Assembly: GCA_963590435.1 (NCBI GenBank)
Contig: CAVAPG010000103.1
Coordinates: forward strand, 1-5,950
Reading direction: 5' to 3'
DNA: 5,950 nt
From: F23-B02 sp963590435
GTDB taxonomy: Bacteria; Bacillota; Clostridia; Oscillospirales; Oscillospiraceae
Positions 1 to 5,276 of the stretch are shown one piece after another (within the stretch, counting starts at the first letter, position 1; every line of letters starts with the position of its first letter). Under the pieces are notes generated by a model. The model was given only the letters and a program-made list of their open reading frames with translations, was not told where the DNA came from and did no database searches. Both the position numbers and the translations under genes were made by a program.

Positions 1-13
1 GCGCAGCCTATCC

Positions 14-66
14 TTTTCGGACGGTTACCCCAACATTTAGTTTAGAACCAATATTAAATTGCCGTT
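14..66. repeat. Degenerate intergenic element, copy 1
   Basis: This stretch overlaps the 3' end of the membrane-protein gene and its trailer. It resembles positions 849-888. Shared blocks on the plus strand are TTTTCG, CCCCAAC, TTTA and, further on, TGCCGTT; roughly 20 of 27 bases match over 14-39 by eye. Copy 1 has extra bases between TTTA and TGCCGTT. On the minus strand both copies place a GTTGGGG block shortly after a stop codon. The function is unknown and the similarity may be partly chance. The remaining bases, 1-13, show nothing I can name. Confidence 0.25.
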
Positions 67-719
67 TTCTCCGTGTGTCTGACGAGCGTTCCGAGCTTTC
101 TGAAAAGATTTATGAAAACGCCTGTCAGAAGCGCCGCCGTAAGTGTTCCCTCGCGAATTTCGAGTATTTTTCCGCACAGGATGAGTGACAGGGACGCTGC
201 AAGCACGACACAGCCTGCGTCAAAGGCTATCTTGGTTTTGCCGAAGTCCGTTCCGCATTTATCGGATATAGCTTTGACAAGCGCTTCACCCGAATTCATG
301 ATAATATCCGCCGAGGCAGTCAGACTTATGCCGAAGCCCATGGTAGCCGTTCCGAGGATAACAAGCGCGAACTGCTCGGCATAATTTGCAGGTTCGACAA
401 AGCCGAGGATTGCAGTTGAAAGATCCGTGAACAATCCGAACAGAATCGACAGCGGTATCTGAAAAAGTTCAATTGCGCGAAAGTCCCGACGCAGAATAAG
501 CATCTGTCCGAGTATGAGCAGTCCGTTCCAGGCCATAATCCATGTGCCGAGAGAGATATCGGGCACCGCAATCGAGATTACATTCGCCGTTGACGATATG
601 GGCGACACGCCCAGTGCGCCTTTTTTCAAAAGAGCGATGCCCAACGCACTCAGGAAAAGTCCGATAACAAGCAGCGCAAGGCGTTTTAAAAAAGATGCTT
701 TATCCGAATTAGATGTCAA
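54..719 (-). CDS. YczE/YitT-type integral membrane protein
   Basis: A 221-residue multi-pass membrane protein of unknown biochemical role. I see about six hydrophobic segments, near residues 12-31, 57-76, 84-106, 115-135, 164-183 and 192-206. Family-like motifs are KKGALGVSP (32-40, after the first segment), GTDFGKTKIAFD (156-167) and REGTLTAAL (189-197). These match my recollection of the YczE/YyaS/YitT group (DUF6198-like); no substrate is established for it. The start is a TTG at 719-717, chosen because GGGAGG lies 11 bases upstream and the first membrane helix follows at once; no in-frame ATG lies between it and that helix. The gene has its own promoter (775-803), so it need not be transcribed with the ABC operon on the same strand. 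The C-terminal tail is short and polar, and the stop is TAA. The fold call is firm; function is open. Confidence 0.85.
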   Translation of the reverse strand: MTSNSDKASFLKRLALLVIGLFLSALGIALLKKGALGVSPISSTANVISIAVPDISLGTWIMAWNGLLILGQMLILRRDFRAIELFQIPLSILFGLFTDLSTAILGFVEPANYAEQFALVILGTATMGFGISLTASADIIMNSGEALVKAISDKCGTDFGKTKIAFDAGCVVLAASLSLILCGKILEIREGTLTAALLTGVFINLFRKLGTLVRHTEKTAI

Positions 720-730
720 AGTACTTTCTG

Positions 731-736
731 CCTCCC
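731..736 (-). promoter_or_regulatory. Ribosome binding site deciding a TTG start
   Basis: GGGAGG on the minus strand, 11 bases before the TTG at 719. It fixes the start of the YczE-like gene. It lies one base downstream of an 18-base palindrome, so folding of that palindrome in the mRNA, or a protein bound to it, could affect ribosome access. Confidence 0.65.
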
Positions 737-737
737 G

Positions 738-755
738 TGCACCTCATCAGGTGCA
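738..755 (-). promoter_or_regulatory. 18-bp palindrome in the yczE-like leader (operator or hairpin)
   Basis: On the minus strand TGCACCT-GATG-AGGTGCA is a perfect 7-bp inverted repeat with a 4-base loop. It falls about +14 to +31 from the predicted transcription start near 768 and directly before the ribosome binding site. It could be a repressor operator or an RNA hairpin. On the plus strand it is followed by six T (756-761) and so also resembles an intrinsic terminator, but no plus-strand gene lies upstream to need one. The repeat is seen directly; the role is inferred. Confidence 0.55.
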
Positions 756-774
756 TTTTTTCAACAACTCGTCG

Positions 775-803
775 AGTATACGCTTTTCTTCATACAATGT
801 CAA
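775..803 (-). promoter_or_regulatory. Sigma-A-type promoter of the YczE-like gene
   Basis: Minus strand: -35 TTGACA at 803-798, a 17-base spacer, and -10 TATACT at 780-775. The -35 is perfect and the -10 differs from TATAAT at one base. Predicted transcription start is about 767-769, giving a leader of about 50 bases that holds the 738-755 palindrome and the ribosome binding site. It lies 101 bp past the stop of the upstream ABC gene. Confidence 0.75.
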
Positions 804-848
804 ATCAAACAAGGCTGGATAAAACAGAGAAAAATCATCATCGGATTT

Positions 849-888
849 TTTTCGAGAGGCTCCCCCCAACGTTTAATTCAGTGCCGTT
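849..888. repeat. Degenerate intergenic element, copy 2
   Basis: Partner of the element at 14-66, found about 16-55 bases downstream of the stop codon of the last ABC gene. It shares TTTTCG, CCCCAAC, TTTA and TGCCGTT in the same order, with fewer bases between TTTA and TGCCGTT. It contains a C6 run (862-867). No strong stem with a U-tract is visible for transcripts coming from the ABC operon, so I do not call it a terminator. Confidence 0.25.
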
Positions 889-903
889 ATTTTTGATTAT
901 GCG

Positions 904-2793
904 TTATTCCAGCTCGAATGCGCCGGTATAGAGCTGATAGTAGGTGCCTTTTTCGGATATCAGCTTATCGTGGCTGCCGCGCTCGATTATGCGGCCATGG
1001 TCAAGGACCATTATGACATCGGAGTTCTGCACGGTTGACAGGCGATGGGCTATGACGAACACGGTACGTCCCTCCATAAGCTTATCCATGCCGTTTTGAA
1101 CAAGTGCTTCGGTTCTGGTGTCAATTGACGAGGTCGCCTCATCGAGAATCATCACCGGTGGGTCGGACACTGCCGCACGGGCAATTGATATAAGCTGACG
1201 CTGTCCCTGCGACAGGCCGCTGCCGTCACCGCTGAGGACGGTGTCGTATCCCTTAGGCAACATGCGGATAAAGCCGTCGGCATTTGCAAGCTTTGCCGCC
1301 GCGATGCACTGCTCGTCGCTTGCCTCCGGATTGCCGTAACGGATGTTTTCCATGACAGTCCCCGTGAAGAGATTTACATCCTGAAGAACTATGCCGAGGC
1401 TGCGCCGCAAATCGGTCTTTTTTATCTTATTTATATTTATCCCGTCATAGCGAATCTTGCCGTCGGCAATGTCGTAAAAACGGTTTATAAGATTTGTAAT
1501 GGTAGTCTTGCCGGCTCCGGTGGCACCGACGAATGCGATCTTCTGTCCGGGCTCGGCGTAGAGCGTTATGTCATGCAGAACGGGCTTTCCCTGAGTATAC
1601 TCAAAATCCACATGGTCGAAAACAATGCGGCCTTCAAGCTTTGTATAGGTCAGCGTGCCGTCACTGTGCGGATGTTTCCATGCCCAGATGCCTGTGTGCT
1701 CAGACGTTTCGGTGATTTCTCCGTTTTCCTCCTTTGCGTTGACTAGGGTGACATATCCGTCATCTGTTTCGGGCCGTTCATCCATAAAATCGAATATACG
1801 CTGTGCACCGGCAAGTGCCATTATAATGGAGTTAAACTGGTTTGCAATCTGAGATATCGGGTTTGTAAAGCTCCTCGAAAGGTTCAGGAATGATGCAATC
1901 ATGCCGAGCGTCATGGTATTAAAGCCGAACAGGCCGAGATTGCTGACCCCCGCGATGGCCATATACGCACCGAGCACTGCGATTATTATATACTGCAAAT
2001 AGCCGAGGGTGTTCATCATAGGCATCATGGCATTTGCATTGCCGTTTGCCTTTGCCGAGTTTTCCGCCCAGATATTATTCCTGCGGCACAGCTCATCCTT
2101 GGCCTGCGATTCATGGCAGAAGACCTTTATAACCTTCTGACCGTTGACCATTTCCTCAACATATGAATCGAGATCTGCAAGAGTGGACTGCTGTGCGGCA
2201 AAATATTTTCCGCTGCGCGCGGCTAACACCTTGACTATCTGCATGACAAGCGCCATGACAACGCAGACGACAACCGTCAGCCAGACGCTGATATACAGCA
2301 TGCAGAAGAACACCGCAACTATCGTGCAGACCGATGTTATAAGCTGAGACATTGACTGCGCAATCATCTGCCGGAGAGTGTCCGTATCATTAGTGTAAAG
2401 GCTCATTATATCGCCGTTTGTGCGCGAATCGAAATAGCGAATCGGCAGGCTCTGCATTTTTGTGAACATCTCGTCGCGGATGGTTTTAAGCGTACTTTGC
2501 GCAACGGTGACCATGCGGCGGTTATATATAAGCGTTGAGAGCGTTCCGACGGCATAGATTATGCCGATTACGACAAGGTCCTTTATAAGTCCGCTGTAGT
2601 CGGGAACGGTCTGACCGAGCATGGGGACAATGTAATCGTCAATAAGCTGCTGCAGGAACATTGCCGAGGCGGCGCCTGCCAGTGCGCTTAAAACTATGCA
2701 GACGGTTACAAGGACAAGCGTTGCCCGATATGGCTTGAGATAGCCGAGCAGGCGCTTCACTGTTTTCGGATTAAAACGATTTTTCTCTTTCAT
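904..2793 (-). CDS. ABC exporter half-transporter A (TMD-NBD, consensus catalytic site)
   Basis: A 629-residue half-transporter of the type IV (multidrug exporter) fold, in the plasma membrane. Six membrane segments lie near residues 24-46, 72-92, 151-169, 171-190, 262-283 and 290-308. A roughly 50-residue linker (341-390) precedes the nucleotide-binding domain. The motifs there are A-loop Tyr399, Walker A GATGAGKT (423-430), Q-loop Gln471, signature LSQGQ (527-531), Walker B VMILDEAT with catalytic Glu552, D-loop SSID (555-558) and switch His583. The catalytic residues are intact but the signature is LSQGQ instead of LSGGQ. That is the mark of the half that supplies the weak signature to the degenerate site of a heterodimer (TM288/BmrD-like). 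Its ATG overlaps the stop of the partner gene (ATGA), so translation is probably coupled. The drug or lipid-like substrate cannot be read from the sequence. Confidence 0.95.
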   Translation of the reverse strand: MKEKNRFNPKTVKRLLGYLKPYRATLVLVTVCIVLSALAGAASAMFLQQLIDDYIVPMLGQTVPDYSGLIKDLVVIGIIYAVGTLSTLIYNRRMVTVAQSTLKTIRDEMFTKMQSLPIRYFDSRTNGDIMSLYTNDTDTLRQMIAQSMSQLITSVCTIVAVFFCMLYISVWLTVVVCVVMALVMQIVKVLAARSGKYFAAQQSTLADLDSYVEEMVNGQKVIKVFCHESQAKDELCRRNNIWAENSAKANGNANAMMPMMNTLGYLQYIIIAVLGAYMAIAGVSNLGLFGFNTMTLGMIASFLNLSRSFTNPISQIANQFNSIIMALAGAQRIFDFMDERPETDDGYVTLVNAKEENGEITETSEHTGIWAWKHPHSDGTLTYTKLEGRIVFDHVDFEYTQGKPVLHDITLYAEPGQKIAFVGATGAGKTTITNLINRFYDIADGKIRYDGININKIKKTDLRRSLGIVLQDVNLFTGTVMENIRYGNPEASDEQCIAAAKLANADGFIRMLPKGYDTVLSGDGSGLSQGQRQLISIARAAVSDPPVMILDEATSSIDTRTEALVQNGMDKLMEGRTVFVIAHRLSTVQNSDVIMVLDHGRIIERGSHDKLISEKGTYYQLYTGAFELE

Positions 2794-4538
2794 TGCCCGT
2801 CATCTCCCTTCTGCTGGGATTCATAAACCTCACGGTATATATCGCAGCTCTCCAAGAGATCCTCGTGAGTTCCGGCGGCATTAATTCTGCCGTCATCCAT
2901 GACAATAATCATATCCGCATTCTGGACCGATGAAATTCTCTGGGAGATTATAATCTTCGTCGTATCGGGAATATACTCGGCAAATGCCTTTTGAATCAGC
3001 GCATCGGTGCGCGTATCGACAGCCGAGGTGGAGTCATCGAGGATGAGTACCTTCGGCTTTTTCAGCAGAGCGCGGGCTATGCACAGGCGCTGCTTCTGTC
3101 CGCCGGAGACATTGGTTCCTCCCTGCTCGATATATGTGTCATAGCCATCGGGCATCGCGGATACGAACTCATCCGCCTGTGCAAGGCGGCAGGCTTCTTT
3201 AAGCTCCTCATCCGAGGCGTTTTCATTGCCCCAGTGCAGGTTTTCCTTTATTGTTCCGGAAAACAGCTCGTTTTTCTGCAGGACCATGGCAACTGCACTG
3301 CGCAGAGTATCCAGATCATAACGGCGCACATCAACTCCGCCGAGGCTGACGCTGCCTGCCGTCACATCGTAAAGACGCGGTATAAGCTGAACCAGGGACG
3401 ATTTCGATGAGCCCGTGCCGCCGATTATTCCGACCGTCTGGCCCGAGGCAATGTGAAGATTTATATGCTCAAGCACCTTTTTATCGGCCTTGGAGGCATA
3501 GCAGAAGTCAACTCCGTCATAGATAATCTCGCCGTTTTTCACTTCCGTGACGGCATTGTCCGGATTGGCGATGTCGGTTTTTTCGTTAATCAGCTCGGCA
3601 ATACGCTGTGCCGAGGAGCTTGCGATTGTCAGCATGGCATAGACCATCGACAAAATCATCAGCCCCATGAGAATCTGAATCGCGTAGGTTATAAGGGCAG
3701 TGAGATTGCCTGTCGTAAGACCGAGCGCGGCATTGTTTCCGCTTGCGACAATTGCCTTGGCGCCAAACCAAGAAATAAGTATCATGCAGGCGTACATACA
3801 GGCCTGCATAAGCGGACTATTGAGCGCGATAAGCCGCTCGCCTCGGGCGAAGTACTCGTAAATGCGCTGTGATATGCCCTTGAATTTGCCCGTTTCGGCT
3901 TCTTCCTGATTGAACGACTTCACAACCCTTATGCCGCGCAAATTTTCCTGAACGACATTGTTGAGCTTATCATATGTGTGAAAGACCGTTTCGAAAATCG
4001 GGTGCACACTGCGCGTTATGATATACAGCGGTATCGCAAGAACTGGAATAATTGCGAGAAATATCAGCGATATTTTAGGCGCAATGCGGAACGCGACTAT
4101 CATCGAAAACAGCAGCATGAACGGTCCGCGGATTGCCATGCGGATGAGCATCTGATATGCGTTCTGCAGATTGGTCACGTCCGTTGTAAGACGGGTGACT
4201 ATCGACGCGGTCGAAAATTTATCGATATTCGAAAAGGCGAAGGTCTGAACATTGTCATACATATCCTGACGCAGATTCGCCGCAAAGCCGGTTGCCGCCC
4301 TTGCGCTCGTGTATGCCGAAAGCATACCTGTCACAAACTGCAGCATCGCAAGGATAAGCAGCGCCGCACCGAACTTCCAGACCTGCGGCATACTGCCTGC
4401 CTCTATACCGTAGTCGATCAGGTCCGCCATGCACAGCGGAATTATAATTTCGAACACGACTTCAATTGTTGACAGAAATATTGTTAATATCGAGCCTTTT
4501 TTGTGTTCCCTCAGGCTTTGAGAGAGGGTTTTAATCAT
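2790..4538 (-). CDS. ABC exporter half-transporter B (TMD-NBD, degenerate catalytic site)
   Basis: A 582-residue half-transporter, partner of the gene that overlaps its stop by 4 bp. Membrane segments lie near residues 17-36, 54-76, 131-152, 156-177, 243-264 and 280-306. The nucleotide-binding domain has Walker A GGTGSSKS (373-380), Q-loop Gln421, a canonical signature VSGGQ (477-481), Walker B VLILDDST with Asp502 where Glu is normal, and Gln533 (ISQR) where the switch His is normal. These substitutions define the degenerate ATP site of heterodimers such as TM287/288 and BmrCD (BmrC-like half). The ATG at 4538 was chosen because AAGGAG lies 8 bases upstream and the protein then starts as family members do. 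The frame stays open to 4655, but the extra 39 residues would overlap marR and lack a ribosome site. It is the second gene of the marR operon, 73 bp after marR. Confidence 0.95.
   Translation of the reverse strand: MIKTLSQSLREHKKGSILTIFLSTIEVVFEIIIPLCMADLIDYGIEAGSMPQVWKFGAALLILAMLQFVTGMLSAYTSARAATGFAANLRQDMYDNVQTFAFSNIDKFSTASIVTRLTTDVTNLQNAYQMLIRMAIRGPFMLLFSMIVAFRIAPKISLIFLAIIPVLAIPLYIITRSVHPIFETVFHTYDKLNNVVQENLRGIRVVKSFNQEEAETGKFKGISQRIYEYFARGERLIALNSPLMQACMYACMILISWFGAKAIVASGNNAALGLTTGNLTALITYAIQILMGLMILSMVYAMLTIASSSAQRIAELINEKTDIANPDNAVTEVKNGEIIYDGVDFCYASKADKKVLEHINLHIASGQTVGIIGGTGSSKSSLVQLIPRLYDVTAGSVSLGGVDVRRYDLDTLRSAVAMVLQKNELFSGTIKENLHWGNENASDEELKEACRLAQADEFVSAMPDGYDTYIEQGGTNVSGGQKQRLCIARALLKKPKVLILDDSTSAVDTRTDALIQKAFAEYIPDTTKIIISQRISSVQNADMIIVMDDGRINAAGTHEDLLESCDIYREVYESQQKGDDGQ
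2804..2809 (-). promoter_or_regulatory. Ribosome binding site of exporter half A
   Basis: AGGGAG on the minus strand, inside the last codons of half B and 10 bases before the ATG at 2793. With the ATGA stop/start overlap it supports coupled production of the two halves. Confidence 0.6.
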
Positions 4539-4546
4539 ATAAACCA

Positions 4547-4552
4547 CTCCTT
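4547..4552 (-). promoter_or_regulatory. Ribosome binding site deciding the half-B start
   Basis: AAGGAG on the minus strand, 8 bases before the ATG at 4538. It sets the start of the gene and argues against the 39-codon longer reading that begins inside marR. Confidence 0.8.
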
Positions 4553-4611
4553 TTTTTGCGTAACATGCTGCATTTTTGATGCCGAATGCGCGCCGATGCA
4601 GCTCCGGCGGT

Positions 4612-5031
4612 TTATTCGGATAAATTCCGGTAAATATGCTCAAGCATTTCCACAAAACTTTCGACCTGCTCGTCGGAAAGGCCGCGCTTCATTTTCTGCT
4701 CGAACTGCTCAATCTTGGCTTCCATATCGCGTCCCGTGGACTCCGCGTCCTCCGTCAGGGCGACAATTTTATTTCGCTTATCGGAAGAGTCAACCCGGCA
4801 TCTGAGAAAGCCGTTCTGCTCCATGCGTGTCACAACGCCGACAACCGTCGGATGCGTAACATTGAGGAAATCTTCTATCTCCTTTTGCGTCGATGAGCCT
4901 CCCCTGCTGTTGAGAAAAGCGAGCACCTTGCTCTGCGTCAGCGTGAGGTTATGCTCCTTCAGATCCGAATCGGCGTTAACCTTGATCCTGTCGTTTATTA
5001 TCTTCATAAGATAGCCTATCTGCCTTGACAA
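4612..5031 (-). CDS. MarR-family transcriptional regulator
   Basis: A 139-residue winged-helix regulator, normal in length for MarR proteins, which bind palindromic DNA as dimers and release it when a ligand binds. The N-terminal dimerisation helix (about 3-20) is followed by LTLTQSKVLAFL (29-40). The winged helix-turn-helix spans about 47-93, with a likely recognition helix at 58-73 and a wing carrying DSSDKRNK (81-88). C-terminal helices (about 96-137) complete the dimer domain. I chose the TTG at 5031-5029: AAGGAG lies 10 bases upstream, and the two upstream in-frame starts are excluded. The one at 5094 lies inside the promoter spacer; the ATG at 5070 lies within about 10 bases of the predicted transcript start and has no ribosome site. 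It heads the exporter operon and probably represses it and itself through the two operators at 5052-5069 and 5087-5100. The inducer is unknown, most likely a compound the exporter pumps. Confidence 0.93.
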   Translation of the reverse strand: MSRQIGYLMKIINDRIKVNADSDLKEHNLTLTQSKVLAFLNSRGGSSTQKEIEDFLNVTHPTVVGVVTRMEQNGFLRCRVDSSDKRNKIVALTEDAESTGRDMEAKIEQFEQKMKRGLSDEQVESFVEMLEHIYRNLSE

Positions 5032-5041
5032 CTTATCATCA

Positions 5042-5047
5042 CTCCTT
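5042..5047 (-). promoter_or_regulatory. Ribosome binding site deciding the marR TTG start
   Basis: AAGGAG on the minus strand, 10 bases before TTG at 5031. It lies four bases downstream of the operator palindrome at 5052-5069. That palindrome could also fold in the mRNA as a 7-bp stem (TGTGTAG/CTACACA) with a CGCG loop. Confidence 0.75.
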
Positions 5048-5051
5048 GCAT

Positions 5052-5069
5052 TGTGTAGCGCGCTACACA
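5052..5069. promoter_or_regulatory. Operator O1, probable MarR binding site
   Basis: TGTGTAGCGCGCTACACA is a perfect 18-bp palindrome. Its core TGTAGCGCGCTACA (5054-5067) recurs with one change at 5087-5100. It lies at about +10 to +27 of the predicted operon transcript, where a bound dimer would block elongation or promoter clearance. MarR dimers typically bind palindromes of this size; assignment to the adjacent regulator is inferred from position and duplication. Confidence 0.85.
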
Positions 5070-5084
5070 TCTTTAGCGCCGGTA

Positions 5085-5113
5085 ATTGTAGCACGCTACA
5101 CTTTGAATGTCAA
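5085..5113 (-). promoter_or_regulatory. Promoter of the marR-ABC-ABC operon
   Basis: Minus strand: -35 TTGACA at 5113-5108, a 17-base spacer, and -10 TACAAT at 5090-5085 (one mismatch to TATAAT). The predicted transcription start is about 5077-5079, so the leader to the TTG start is about 47 bases. The spacer and part of the -10 are occupied by operator O2, so repressor and RNA polymerase would compete. Confidence 0.85.
5087..5100. promoter_or_regulatory. Operator O2, probable MarR binding site in the promoter spacer
   Basis: TGTAGCACGCTACA has perfect 6-bp arms (TGTAGC/GCTACA) around a central AC and matches the O1 core at 13 of 14 bases. It covers most of the -10/-35 spacer and four bases of the -10 hexamer. 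The centre-to-centre distance to O1 is 33 bp, about three helical turns, so two dimers could sit on roughly the same face of the DNA. Confidence 0.85.
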
Positions 5114-5197
5114 CAGAGATTTTATGAACTTTTTTTAATATTGCACAGCTCATTTACGCCGAGTGCGATATGCGTCGCGCCGCCAAAGTTGAAAACA

Positions 5198-5226
5198 ATC
5201 TGAAATTTTTGAGGTTGGTTTCAGGT
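5198..5226. repeat. Inverted repeat upstream of the divergent ABC ATPase gene
   Basis: CTGAAA (5200-5205) and TTTCAG (5219-5224) form a perfect 6-bp inverted repeat with a 13-base spacer, extendable to 8 bp with one G-T pair. It covers the region where a -35 box would pair with the TACAAT at 5235. It could be an operator for the plus-strand gene; it may also be chance. Confidence 0.3.
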
Positions 5227-5234
5227 AGGGCGAA

Positions 5235-5240
5235 TACAAT
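5235..5240 (+). promoter_or_regulatory. Possible -10 box for the divergent ABC ATPase gene
   Basis: TACAAT, the same hexamer used by the operon promoter, sits 20 bases before the ribosome binding site. No good -35 is found at 16-18 bp; TTGAGG at 5209-5214 is 20 bp away and TTGGTT at 5215-5220 is 14 bp away. If real, the promoter is weak or activator-dependent and gives a leader of about 30 bases. Confidence 0.35.
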
Positions 5241-5260
5241 GTCCGCATTAAGAGTAACAA

Positions 5261-5266
5261 AGGAGG
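5261..5266 (+). promoter_or_regulatory. Ribosome binding site deciding a TTG start
   Basis: AGGAGG, a near-perfect Shine-Dalgarno, 10 bases before the TTG at 5277. The next in-frame ATG lies beyond Walker A, so the TTG must be the start. Confidence 0.85.
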
Positions 5267-5276
5267 TAGTATTTCT

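Noticed and set aside
830..850. AT-rich stem AAAAATC/GATTTTT after the exporter operon as a terminator
   Set aside because: The stem has one G-C pair, the T-run is part of the stem itself, and no separate U-tract follows on the minus strand. It is too weak to call as the operon terminator.
2991..3872. Two plus-strand frames of 139 codons each (2991-3410, 3453-3872)
   Set aside because: Both are antisense to the nucleotide-binding and membrane domains of half B and have no family-like motifs; they are shadows of its codon use.
3978..4472. Plus-strand reading frame of 164 codons opposite half B
   Set aside because: The translation is rich in Arg, His and Cys with no recognisable domain, and it lies wholly antisense to a well-supported transporter gene. 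No ribosome binding site of note.
4561..4610. GCCG/CGGC inverted repeat between marR and half B as an attenuator
   Set aside because: The stem is only 4 bp with a 9-base loop and no U-tract; nothing suggests termination inside the operon.
4539..4655. 39-codon upstream extension of exporter half B
   Set aside because: It would begin inside the marR coding end, has no ribosome binding site and no transporter-like sequence. The ATG at 4538 has AAGGAG at 8 bases.
5025..5030. TTGACA on the plus strand inside the start of marR
   Set aside because: No -10-like hexamer at 16-18 bp downstream; it is most likely a coincidence at the start of marR.
5073..5086. A third, degenerate operator between O1 and O2
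   Set aside because: Only the outer TTA/TAA and one or two inner bases are symmetric, and it lacks the TGTAGC arms of the other two sites.
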